Shown here: positions 44,262 through 51,740 of the stretch, one piece after another | Numbering within the stretch: the first letter of the stretch is position 1 | Layout of the letters: the number at the start of each line of letters is the position of its first letter | From: CAZWSX01 sp964636985 | Lineage (GTDB): Bacteria > Planctomycetota > Planctomycetia > Pirellulales > Pirellulaceae | Length of the DNA: 64,000 bases | NCBI GenBank assembly: GCA_964636985.1 | Contig: CAZWSX010000005.1 | Coordinates: forward strand, 1 to 64,000 | Direction: 5' to 3' | Notes under the pieces: model-generated | What the model was told of the DNA's origin: nothing | What the model saw: the letters and a program-made list of their open reading frames with translations, nothing else | Database searches by the model: none | Made by a program: the position numbers and the translations under genes

Positions 44262-44606
44262 GCGCCGCTTCCCCGATGGAACATCCGATTTTTGCTGCTT
44301 TGTTTAATATGCGAAATCGGGCGGCGAGAGGTGCCAGAAAATCGGCAATTCGTCTGAGAAACGAACTTTTGGGGGCGGATTTTAGTTGGCCCATAGGAAG
44401 TTGCGCACCTGCAACGCACACTGGCGTCTTTTGGACGCCAGTGCCACCCGAAACGTTAGCTGCGACATAGCACTACAAGTGCTGTCTGGTCCCGTTACCA
44501 CGCGTTTCGGTGGAGTTGGACGAAGACAAACGAAGCCTGCGGCCACTGCCACTCGTTCACCAGCCGTCGCCACATGTTGGTAGCTCCCGTGTTCCCGCAA
44601 GAACGT
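44262..44606. other. Intergenic stretch upstream of the kinase
   Basis: 345 bases with no credible gene. It contains the hairpin at 44419-44443 and otherwise nothing I recognise; the promoter of the kinase must lie here but no consensus is obvious. Confidence 0.6.
44419..44443. terminator. Perfect 10-bp hairpin between the desulfurase and kinase genes
   Basis: Arms CACTGGCGTC (44419-44428) and GACGCCAGTG (44434-44443) with a 5-base loop. It lies about 165-190 bases after the cysteine desulfurase stop (- strand). No T-run, so it may be a regulatory stem instead. Confidence 0.4.
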
Positions 44607-45746
44607 TTAAGGGCGAAGGCCTTTCGCCAGGGATTCCATCACTGCGTCGACCTCGCTCGCCGTTGATGTTCGGCCAAGGCTAAAGCGAATGGCGCCGAAG
44701 CCGACCTCGGGCGAAACTCCCATCGCTTGCAGCACGGGACTGAGATGGTGGTCGCCGGCGTGACAGGCGGAACCGGTTGAGGCTGCCAAGTGAGGGATCT
44801 TCGATAGGATCTCTCCGCCTTGTTGCCTTACGAATGAGACGTTGAGCGTGTTGGGAAGCCGCTGCTCGGGGTGACCGTTGAGCACGACGCGGTCGCCGAA
44901 GCGCTTCATAAGCTCGGCCCAGAAATAGTCGCGCAGTTTGGACATCGTGTTGTCGCGCATGGTGTTGTCATGCAACCATCGCTGAGCAGCCTGGCAGGCT
45001 GCGCCTAGCCCCGCGATCTCGATCAGGTTTTCGGTGCCTGCGCGGCGCCCCGCTTCGTGCCCTCCGCCGTGGAGAAAGGGTTCCAGCTTTGTGCCGCGAC
45101 GGACGTAAAGTGCGCCGACCCCCTGCGGGGCGTACATCTTGTGGCCGGCGACGGTTAGTAAGTCGACTCCGAGCTGCGTGACCTCCACAGGTATTTTGCC
45201 CACCGACTGGGCGGCATCGGTATGCATCAAGACGCCGCGTTCGCGCGCGATTGCGGCGATTGCCGCGATCGGTTGAATGGTTCCCACTTCGTTGTTGGCG
45301 TGCATCACCGAGACGAGCACGGTATCGCCTGTGATCATCCGGCGGACGTCGGTGGGATTGACTGTTCCGAAGCGATCGACGGGGACGCGTGTCACCTTCG
45401 CTCCCAGCCGTTCCAGAAAATGGCACGTGGCGGCGATCGAAGGATGCTCGACGGCGCTGATGACAAAGTGCGGCGAGGTCTTGCCGTGACTTCCGAAGTA
45501 AACGCCGAGCAGCGCGGAGTTGTTCGCTTCGGTGCCGCCTGAGGTGAAAATGACTTCGTCGGGCTCGCAGCCGAGGAGCTGGGCCATATCGCGGCGCGCG
45601 TTGTCGACGATCTCGCGGGCTCGGTGCCCTGCCCAATGGTGGCTGGAGGCATTGCCGAATTCCCCTTCCAGGAACGGCCGCATCGCAGCCGCGGCCTCTG
45701 GCGCTAGCGGCGTGGTGGCGTTGTTGTCAAAATAGATCCGGTTCAT
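44607..45746 (-). CDS. Cysteine desulfurase (NifS/IscS type)
   Basis: 379 residues from ATG 45746 (MNRIYFDNNATTPLAPE); ten codons upstream are not used. It removes sulfur from cysteine for Fe-S cluster or tRNA thiolation. Signatures: IFTSGGTEANNSALLG, VMHANNEVGTIQPI, VLMHTDAAQSVGKIPV, the PLP lysine in LLTVAGHKMYAPQGVGALYVR and the catalytic cysteine in STGSACHAGDHH. The extended loop fits the IscS/NifS group. It lies next to a RIC-type gene, in keeping with Fe-S repair. No iscU or regulator is adjacent. Confidence 0.96.
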   Translation of the reverse strand: MNRIYFDNNATTPLAPEAAAAMRPFLEGEFGNASSHHWAGHRAREIVDNARRDMAQLLGCEPDEVIFTSGGTEANNSALLGVYFGSHGKTSPHFVISAVEHPSIAATCHFLERLGAKVTRVPVDRFGTVNPTDVRRMITGDTVLVSVMHANNEVGTIQPIAAIAAIARERGVLMHTDAAQSVGKIPVEVTQLGVDLLTVAGHKMYAPQGVGALYVRRGTKLEPFLHGGGHEAGRRAGTENLIEIAGLGAACQAAQRWLHDNTMRDNTMSKLRDYFWAELMKRFGDRVVLNGHPEQRLPNTLNVSFVRQQGGEILSKIPHLAASTGSACHAGDHHLSPVLQAMGVSPEVGFGAIRFSLGRTSTASEVDAVMESLAKGLRP

Positions 45747-45755
45747 ATCGATATC

Positions 45756-45998
45756 ATGGCGTGGGCGTGGGTTCACTTGGAGGACCGCGGCTGGATTCCT
45801 GTCGACATGTCAAAGGCCGACAAGCACCCCGAGCTGAAAGAATACTTCGGCAATTTGACTGCCGATCGCGTCATGTTTTCGGTCGGACGGGATTTGGCAT
45901 TAACGCTCACGGCCATGCACGGACCGCTCAATTTCTTCGTCTTTCCGCACGTCGCGATGGATGGAGAGATGCTGCCTCCGGAGAAGCTGGAGTTGTAA
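45756..45998 (+). pseudogene. C-terminal remnant of a transglutaminase-like protein
   Basis: 80 residues whose sequence (WVHLEDRGWIPVDMSKADKHPELKEYFGNLTADRVMFSVGRDL ... GPLNFFVFPHVAMDGE) matches the C-terminal end of the transglutaminase-core family, just after the catalytic His. In intact members the first residues would be HAWAEF-like; here the codon at that place is the ATG. The retained Asp in WIPVDMS is the third catalytic-triad position. Nothing of the 5-prime part is found upstream, where the divergent desulfurase gene starts ten bases away. It is most likely a remnant rather than a working small protein. Confidence 0.65.
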
Positions 45999-46063
45999 AT
46001 GTCGTCCAACGATCTGTAGATCGGGCTGCCCGACAAGCGAGCGAGAAACACGACTATTTCTGG

Positions 46064-46092
46064 TTGACAATACACGTTCGAACATGTATTGT
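46064..46092 (+). promoter_or_regulatory. Promoter with overlapping near-perfect palindrome
   Basis: TTGACA (46064-46069) and TATTGT (46087-46092) are spaced by exactly 17 bases. A palindrome of 26 bases (46067-46092), with centre GTTCGAAC and arms AATACA/TGTATT, has one mismatched pair and covers the spacer and -10. This is a repressor site by geometry. The start site would fall near 46099, before the GTG of the RIC-type gene. Confidence 0.75.
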
Positions 46093-46124
46093 TTGAACAA
46101 CAGACCTCATTTCGTGAGGAAAAT

Positions 46125-46886
46125 GTGGCTCCGCCAGAAGTCGATATAGCTGCCTCTGTGGTCGACTGGGTGATCGACTACCCCCAGTCGGCGCACATCT
46201 TCGAAGAGTTTTCCATCAACTACTGCTGCGCAGGCAAGTCGCTGGAATTTGCCTGTAGTGAAGCAGGCGCCAACCTGGCCGTTGTCTGTTCAAAGCTTCG
46301 ACTTATCGTCGATCCCGTCGCGCAGGCCGCAAGGTCCGTGCCGGGCTCGAGGCCGATGTGCTATTGGATCGAGCGTTCTCCACCTGGTTGGATTTCGCGA
46401 TACTCTGCCGCGACGGCCGAACCTTTAAGGATCGCCGCGGAAGTCTATGAATTTGGGAAACGGTTCAGGGGCTGGCTGTTGCTGCCTGAGGGCGAGCGTT
46501 GGGATACATCGACGCTCCAGTCGTTTTCGGCCGCGTTGTTCAACCGATATCGCGTGCCAGCTGTGGCTGACGGCACAAGAGCTCCGCCCATCCATGTTGG
46601 ATTGCTCGAGCTGAACTGGAGTCGGCAAAGCAATATCGTGCAATGCTGCATTGATGAACTGCAGCAATTGCTGCGCGGTCCGTTTGCGGTATTTAAGGCC
46701 GTTCGTCTCCCACTGGAAGCTGACGACTATCCTTCTCGCGAGGAGCTTCAGCTGGCTGAAAGGCATCTTTTGTCGAAAAGACCCGCGATCGGTTCCCTTG
46801 TCGTACGCTTGGGAGTGGCGATTCGAGATGCTGATCCCGCCCTCCTGCCGCCCACCTCGACAGTCTCTCCCACCGAAAAGAGATAA
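46125..46886 (+). CDS. RIC-type (DUF542/ScdA N-terminal) protein with unknown C-terminal domain
   Basis: Start at GTG 46125 with GAGGA five bases upstream; the ATG at 46089 lies in the -10 of the promoter and cannot be used. The 253-residue protein begins with the DUF542 domain (VVDWVIDYPQSAHIFEEFSINYCCAGKSLEFACSEAG, about residues 10-50) of RIC/YtfE iron-centre repair proteins. In the usual proteins a hemerythrin domain follows; here there is no HxxxE/HD-rich helix bundle. The C-terminal 180 residues (WLLLPEGERWDTSTLQSF, VGLLELNWSRQSNIVQCCID) are unfamiliar. The next gene starts 11 bases later, so an operon is likely. Confidence 0.85.
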   Translation: MAPPEVDIAASVVDWVIDYPQSAHIFEEFSINYCCAGKSLEFACSEAGANLAVVCSKLRLIVDPVAQAARSVPGSRPMCYWIERSPPGWISRYSAATAEPLRIAAEVYEFGKRFRGWLLLPEGERWDTSTLQSFSAALFNRYRVPAVADGTRAPPIHVGLLELNWSRQSNIVQCCIDELQQLLRGPFAVFKAVRLPLEADDYPSREELQLAERHLLSKRPAIGSLVVRLGVAIRDADPALLPPTSTVSPTEKR

Positions 46887-46897
46887 GGTACGTTTTC

Positions 46898-47476
46898 ATG
46901 AGGAGCAATTCTTCGACTCGGCGCTCGCGGAGGACAGTGCACTTGGCGTTTGCCATCGCCGCTGGTGCGGCAGTTGCATGGGCCGTTTCCCAGAACCGTA
47001 ATTGGGCGGAGGAAACGCAGCCGCAAAGCGATCCGACGGATAATCACTCCAAGGTATCGATCGAAGTCGCCCGCGATCGGGCGAAACTCATGCATCAGAT
47101 TTATTCAGCGACACTGGAGACGATGCACGAGCGTTACTTCCACGGCGAACGAGCGATGGTACCCGCCCGCGCGATGGAAGATGTGTTCGCGGAGGTGGAG
47201 CGCAAGTCCAAAACCAAGGCTCGTTGGATCTCGGTGAATACCAGGGCCATGGGCATCAACCACGAGCCCAAGACGGATTTCGAAAAGAAGGCAGCCGCGG
47301 AACTTTCGGCAGGCAAGGACGAGGTTGAAGTGAAAGCGGAGGGCTATTACTGGCGCGCCGCGGCCATTCCCCTCACCGATGGTTGCATTGCCTGCCACAC
47401 CGGATCGTTCATCGGTCCGTCAAAAACGCCTCGCATGGCCGCGCTCCTGATCGGCGTTCCTGTTGCGGGCGAATGA
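46898..47476 (+). CDS. DUF3365-type haem-binding exported protein
   Basis: 192 residues with an N-terminal signal or anchor (TVHLAFAIAAGAAVAWAVS). The periplasmic part contains the DUF3365/Tll0287-like region (ATLETMHERYFHGERAMVPARAMEDVFAEVERKSKTKARWISVNTRAMG) and one CIACH haem-attachment motif near the C-terminus (LTDGCIACHTGSF). These proteins are thought to be c-type cytochrome sensors or electron carriers. Eleven bases after the RIC-type gene, so it is very likely in the same transcript and redox-linked. Confidence 0.88.
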   Translation: MRSNSSTRRSRRTVHLAFAIAAGAAVAWAVSQNRNWAEETQPQSDPTDNHSKVSIEVARDRAKLMHQIYSATLETMHERYFHGERAMVPARAMEDVFAEVERKSKTKARWISVNTRAMGINHEPKTDFEKKAAAELSAGKDEVEVKAEGYYWRAAAIPLTDGCIACHTGSFIGPSKTPRMAALLIGVPVAGE

Positions 47477-47506
47477 GGGGCAGCTGATGCGGCTGTCAGA
47501 CGGCGA

Positions 47507-48118
47507 ATGAAGAGTCGGAAACTGCCGGTCCCTTGGAAGCCTACAAAAGCTCAAATCCTCGCGGCGGCGAACAAGCTTGTCCCGGATCTGATCGCCAAGG
47601 ACCTCGTCGTTCTCTTTGCCGGCATCAACCCCGGTCTCTACACCGCCGCCATTGGCCGGCATTTTGGCCGGCCAGGCAACCGCTTCTGGCCCGCCTTGCA
47701 CGGCGGCGGTTTTACTCCGCGCCTCTTCAATCCCTTTGAGAATTCCCTGTTGCTGGACCTCAAGTTCGGCATCACCAACGTGGTCGAACGCGCCACCGCG
47801 CGCGCCGATGAACTTACGACCGACGAACTTCGCGCTGGCGGAAAACGCCTTGAAGCCAAGGTTAAACGTTGGCGACCGACTGTGGTCGCCTTCGTTGGCA
47901 TTGGGCCCTACCGCATTGTCTCGGGCAACAAGACCGCCGGTGTCGGCCTGCAAAAGGAGGCCTTCGGCGGCAGTTTCGCTTGGGTTCTCCCCAACCCCAG
48001 CGGCCTCAACGCTCACTACCAGCCCGCCGCGCTTGCGCAACTCTTTGGAGACCTGCACCGCTGGGCCACTGCACAGCATGCTCGAGCGGGAAAGCGAACA
48101 CGAAAAGTCGATGCCTAA
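47507..48118 (+). CDS. mug: Mug-type G/U(T)-mismatch uracil-DNA glycosylase
   Basis: 203 residues of the uracil glycosylase superfamily, family 2. It removes uracil or thymine opposite G. Motif A is LFAGINPGLYTAAIGRHFG, followed by RPGNRFWPALHGGGF and LKFGITNVVERATARADEL; motif B is WVLPNPSGLNAHYQPA. A short basic N-terminus precedes. Placed 30 bases after the haem protein gene on the same strand, though functional linkage is doubtful. It is convergent with the DUF2177 gene. Confidence 0.94.
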   Translation: MKSRKLPVPWKPTKAQILAAANKLVPDLIAKDLVVLFAGINPGLYTAAIGRHFGRPGNRFWPALHGGGFTPRLFNPFENSLLLDLKFGITNVVERATARADELTTDELRAGGKRLEAKVKRWRPTVVAFVGIGPYRIVSGNKTAGVGLQKEAFGGSFAWVLPNPSGLNAHYQPAALAQLFGDLHRWATAQHARAGKRTRKVDA

Positions 48119-48212
48119 GCGCGGGAACACGGTTGAAGTTAACGCTGGGCAGCATCACGATTCATGCGTTTGCAATCTGCTGTTTGCGGGGGCGTGGCAT
48201 TTCAAGAATTAG

Positions 48213-48626
48213 TTATCGCTTCAACGGCGCCAGCCAGTGCAGAATTCCCGCAGAAGTCGCACACAAGACGATTCCCCAAGCGGTATCGGCCAGGGTCAGT
48301 CTCAAGGACCACTTGTCCAGGGTCGCTCGATTTGTGAAGTCGTAAACGCCGTACACCACCAGTCCGTAGAGGCCGCCCCAAAGCAGCGCCTTTGCGATCG
48401 GCTCGCCGGAAGCCAATTGCGGCCTCACGAAAAGCACGATGCCGGCGGGGATAAGCAGGTACACGATCGCGGCGGCGATCCAACGCGGCGCTAATGACTC
48501 GCCGCTGCGACGCGCGAGGGTGCCGAGCTCTTGGTCGTAAAACCAAGCCATGATGAATCCCAGGTACGTGAGATCGATCACGGCAAAAATAGGAAGGAGC
48601 AGTAAGTAGGCTTTCCAGGCGGCCAT
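48213..48626 (-). CDS. DUF2177 membrane protein
   Basis: 137 residues from ATG 48626, two bases after the stop of the upstream MerR-type gene; a longer open frame upstream overlaps that gene. Four hydrophobic segments (AYLLLLPIFAVIDLTYLGFIMAW, IAAAIVYLLIPAGIVLFV, LLWGGLYGLVVYGVYDFT, LTLADTAWGIVLCATSAGIL) match the DUF2177 family. Members cluster with FAD amine oxidases, DUF1365 and cyclopropane fatty acid synthases, and are light- or singlet-oxygen-induced in some bacteria. Biochemical role unknown. Confidence 0.9.
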   Translation of the reverse strand: MAAWKAYLLLLPIFAVIDLTYLGFIMAWFYDQELGTLARRSGESLAPRWIAAAIVYLLIPAGIVLFVRPQLASGEPIAKALLWGGLYGLVVYGVYDFTNRATLDKWSLRLTLADTAWGIVLCATSAGILHWLAPLKR

Positions 48627-48628
48627 AG

Positions 48629-49519
48629 TTAGGTCCGTTTCGGAACTTTGGTTGCTCGGCGAGAAGCTCGAAAGATCGTTGATGCAACCGACTCGAGCTG
48701 CTGCATGTTGTCGCAGTAGGCAGCAAATTGCATACCCGCGCGAACCTCCGGGGTGAGTGCCCGTCCGCCGATGACGACGGCGGTTTGATGACTTACCTTG
48801 GCGAAGAACTGGCGGTATTCGCTGATGAACTTCGCTGGATCGGCGATCGTCGAGACGGTCAACCAGAAGAGTTGTGGCTTGAGGTTCCGAACGGCTGCGA
48901 GCAATGTGTCCCAGGGAAGGTCGTTTCCCAGCGACTGGGCTCGCCACGAGTTTTGTTTCAGCACGAGTGCGGCGAGGGCCGTGGGCAGCGTGTAAGGGTC
49001 GCCTGCTGGCGTTCCACCGATCGCCAAGGGTGCCTTCGCAACGGGAGCAGGAACCAGCGACGACAGCTCTTCGACCACGCCCTGGCAAATCTGACACGCG
49101 CGGCGTTCCTCGTACACCTCGGTCTCGCCGTGGGCCCAACGCTCGCCAATTTGACGAAATGCCGCTGCAATGTATCGATCTGCGAACTCTGCGACGGTGA
49201 CGCCCGAGACGATGCAATTCCGCGCTAAAAAGCGGCAACCAACCTCATCTCCGGCCAGCAGTGCTTCCAGGAATGCCACTTCCGCATCCACCATCGATGC
49301 TGGCGTGCGCTGTTTACGTAGCCCAATCTCCAAGAGTTCCGGCCTGACCAGGTGGCGGCCCGTCTGACGCGCAAATTCGATGATGGCAGCCGTTTCCAGG
49401 CGGCGATGTCCGCCGACGGTCCGGACGCTGGCGATTTCTCCCTGATCGCACCACCGTTTGAGCGAGGATTCGCTGACCCCCAGCGCGTTTGCGGCCTTGC
49501 GCGGACTGAGCAATACCAT
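48629..49519 (-). CDS. MerR-type regulator with degenerate B12-binding domain (LitR/CarH-like)
   Basis: 296 residues; ATG 49519 preferred (GTG 49531 possible). The N-terminal helix-turn-helix (LLSPRKAANALGVSESSLKRWCDQGEIASVRTVGGHRRL) is typical of MerR/LitR proteins. The next helical region and a Rossmann-like end match the B12 domain of CarH photoreceptors. But the W-x9-EH motif reads W-x9-ER (WAHGETEVYEERR), and the ExHxxG cobalamin-ligand motif reads GDPYTLP, so the axial His is a Tyr. It is probably not a cobalamin photosensor. It is divergent from the FAD-oxidase gene and is the likely regulator of the cluster. Confidence 0.9.
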   Translation of the reverse strand: MVLLSPRKAANALGVSESSLKRWCDQGEIASVRTVGGHRRLETAAIIEFARQTGRHLVRPELLEIGLRKQRTPASMVDAEVAFLEALLAGDEVGCRFLARNCIVSGVTVAEFADRYIAAAFRQIGERWAHGETEVYEERRACQICQGVVEELSSLVPAPVAKAPLAIGGTPAGDPYTLPTALAALVLKQNSWRAQSLGNDLPWDTLLAAVRNLKPQLFWLTVSTIADPAKFISEYRQFFAKVSHQTAVVIGGRALTPEVRAGMQFAAYCDNMQQLESVASTIFRASRRATKVPKRT

Positions 49520-49616
49520 GGAAGCGTCCACAACATGTGACTGTTTTGACCGTTTTTATTTTGGCTGAAAGCCAGCCGCCAGTCAAATATCAGTTAAAAA
49601 GAGCACTCTTGAGCGG

Positions 49617-49644
49617 TTGACGACGAATGGGCCACTGCTAATCT
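49617..49644 (+). promoter_or_regulatory. Promoter of the FAD-oxidase/lipid-modification operon
   Basis: TTGACG (49617-49622), a 16-base spacer and TAATCT (49639-49644). This is close to the vegetative consensus. It lies 33-75 bases upstream of the first start codons, and in the divergent region with the MerR-type gene. Confidence 0.5.
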
Positions 49645-49689
49645 TATGTGTCGATGAACGATTTGAACGTTTTTATGGGTAGTCGTCCG

Positions 49690-50955
49690 ATGCGGGTCGC
49701 CATTGTTGGCTCCGGAATATCTTCGCTGTGCGCGGCGTACTATCTGCGCGGCCAGCACGACTTAACCCTCTTTGAAGCAAACGACTACCTGGGAGGCCAC
49801 GCCAATACCGTCGCGGTTGAGACCAGAGAAGGAACGCTCGCGATCGACACCGGCTTCATTGTGTTTAACGAACGAACCTACCCCAACTTTTGCCGCTTGT
49901 TAGCCGAACTGGGCGTGGAGTCGCAAGAGAGTGACATGAGCTTTGGCGTCCGTTGCGACCGGACAAACCTGGAGTACGGCGGCACGGGAGTTAATGGACT
50001 ATTCGCGCAGCGCGGCAACTTGTTTCGGCCTGCCTTTTGGAGACTGCTCCTCGACTGGCGAAGATTTGGTCGAGAAGCCCCTGAATTACTACATGGCAGC
50101 GACGAATCGGTCACGGTGAAGGAGTACCTTCGTGACGGGGCGTATTCGCGAGAGTTTCAGGAGCAGTACTTCTTGCCGATTGGGTCGGCGATTTGGTCTT
50201 GCCCCCATGAACGGCTCGAAGACTTTCCCATTCGTTTCATTGTGGAGTTCTATGCACAGCATGGCCTCCTCACTCTTAAGGACCCGCCGAAGTGGCGCGT
50301 GATTCGGGGAGGTTCTTGGCAGTATGTGCAGGCCCTAGCTAAAAGTTTGCCCGCGCAAGTGCACTTGAAGTCGCCTGTGAGATCGATTGTTCGCCACAGT
50401 GATGGCGTGCGTGTTAACTTGGATGATCGAAGCGACGTCTTCGACCACGTGATTCTGGGCAGCCATGCCGATCAATCGCTTCGGATGCTGGGCGGCCAAG
50501 CGACGCCTCTCGAGCGGCAGTTACTAGCCGCGTTTCCCTACGAACGGAACGTCGCGATACTCCATACGGATGCGAACATTCTCCCGCGACGGCGGAGAGC
50601 TTGGGCGAGTTGGAATTACCGCATCCCCCGTGAACGCTCCGAGAAGGCGACCGTTACCTATCACATGAACCGGTTGCAAGGCTTGCCGGGCCGCACGGAC
50701 TACTTTGTCTCGCTTAATGAACAGTCGCAAATCGATGCCGAGCAGGTGCTGCGGAGGATCGAGTATCACCACCCCGTTTTCGGCGCATCACGGCTTGCAG
50801 CTCAAGGACGACATCGGGAGCTGATCAACCATGAGCGGATTTCGCATTGCGGAGCTTACTGGGGAAACGGCTTCCACGAAGATGGCGTGAATAGCGCCTT
50901 GGCTGTTTGCGAGGTCCTCAAGGCGGTGTCCAAGAGCAGGGTGGGCGCGGCATGA
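49690..50955 (+). CDS. FAD-dependent amine oxidase-like protein
   Basis: 421 residues from ATG 49690 (MRVAIVGSGISSLCAA); ATG 49675, ATG 49654 or GTG 49648 are possible but lack a ribosome site. The dinucleotide-binding motif is VAIVGSGISSLCAAYYL with the FAD-ribose glutamate in TLFEANDYLGG. Family members are annotated NAD/FAD-binding protein or amine oxidase, but the substrate is not known. The C-terminal block (HRELINHERISHCGAYWGNGFHEDGVNSAL) is typical. Its stop overlaps the start of the DUF1365 gene (ATGA), as in clusters that also carry cyclopropane fatty acid synthase; a role in lipid modification is likely. Confidence 0.93.
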   Translation: MRVAIVGSGISSLCAAYYLRGQHDLTLFEANDYLGGHANTVAVETREGTLAIDTGFIVFNERTYPNFCRLLAELGVESQESDMSFGVRCDRTNLEYGGTGVNGLFAQRGNLFRPAFWRLLLDWRRFGREAPELLHGSDESVTVKEYLRDGAYSREFQEQYFLPIGSAIWSCPHERLEDFPIRFIVEFYAQHGLLTLKDPPKWRVIRGGSWQYVQALAKSLPAQVHLKSPVRSIVRHSDGVRVNLDDRSDVFDHVILGSHADQSLRMLGGQATPLERQLLAAFPYERNVAILHTDANILPRRRRAWASWNYRIPRERSEKATVTYHMNRLQGLPGRTDYFVSLNEQSQIDAEQVLRRIEYHHPVFGASRLAAQGRHRELINHERISHCGAYWGNGFHEDGVNSALAVCEVLKAVSKSRVGAA

Positions 50956-51725
50956 GCGGGCCAACTCTCACGCACGCGATCTACGAAGGGTGGGTATCGC
51001 ATCATCGCGAGACGCCGCGTCAGCACTCGTTTCGATATCGGATCGGTTATTTGTACCTGGATCTGGACCACTTAGCACAGGCGTTCGCCGGGCGCTGGCT
51101 TTGGTCTCACACATGGCCCACCGCTGGATGGTTCCGCCGGGAGGACCATGCTGGACCTCGCACAACGCCGCTGCTGGACACGATTCGCGGGTTGGTTAGC
51201 CGGGCGACTGGGGCGCGGTATGCGGGCCGAGTCTTTTTGCTGACGCAACTGCGCTACTGGGGGTTCGTGATGAACCCCGTCTCCTTTTATTACTGCTTCC
51301 ATGAACGCGGAAACGAACTCTCGGCGATTGTTGCCGAAGTGCACAACACCCCGTGGGGCGAACAACATTGCTACGTTTTGCCGATTGAATCGGCGACCCA
51401 AGAGATCTGGATCGACAAGCAGTTTCACGTTTCGCCCTTCATGCCGATGCAACAGCGTTACCGGTTTCGCGTAAACGTTCCAGGCGAGTCGCTCCGTGTT
51501 TCGATCGACAGTTTCTCGCGCGAGGAACGCGCCTTCTCGGCGACGATGGAGCTCCAGCAGCGAGCGTGGAGTACCTCGAACCTCTTGAGAACGCTGTGGC
51601 GGTTTCCTTTCGCGACGCAGCGCATTTTCGCGGCGATCTACTGGCAAGCCTTTCGCCTCTGGCTGAAGGGGACGCCTTACTTTGCCCACCCGAAGTCTAA
51701 CGCGGCAGTTGCGGACTCAATGTGA
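50952..51725 (+). CDS. DUF1365 protein
   Basis: 257 residues from ATG 50952, overlapping the preceding stop codon. Family signature: AIYEGWVSHHRETPRQHSFRYRIGYLYLDLDHL at the start, RVFLLTQLRYWGFVMNPVSFYYCF, HNTPWGEQHCYVL, KQFHVSPFMPMQQRYRFRV. The HxxxP/HSFRY pattern and conserved His residues are standard, but no activity is known. The invariant linkage to FAD-oxidase and cyclopropane synthase genes points to membrane lipid modification. Confidence 0.94.
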   Translation: MSGPTLTHAIYEGWVSHHRETPRQHSFRYRIGYLYLDLDHLAQAFAGRWLWSHTWPTAGWFRREDHAGPRTTPLLDTIRGLVSRATGARYAGRVFLLTQLRYWGFVMNPVSFYYCFHERGNELSAIVAEVHNTPWGEQHCYVLPIESATQEIWIDKQFHVSPFMPMQQRYRFRVNVPGESLRVSIDSFSREERAFSATMELQQRAWSTSNLLRTLWRFPFATQRIFAAIYWQAFRLWLKGTPYFAHPKSNAAVADSM

Positions 51726-51740
51726 ACGACAAAACGAAGT

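Noticed and set aside
46089..46124. ATG 46089 as start of the RIC-type gene
   Set aside because: It lies in the -10 hexamer of the promoter; GTG 46125 has a proper ribosome site.
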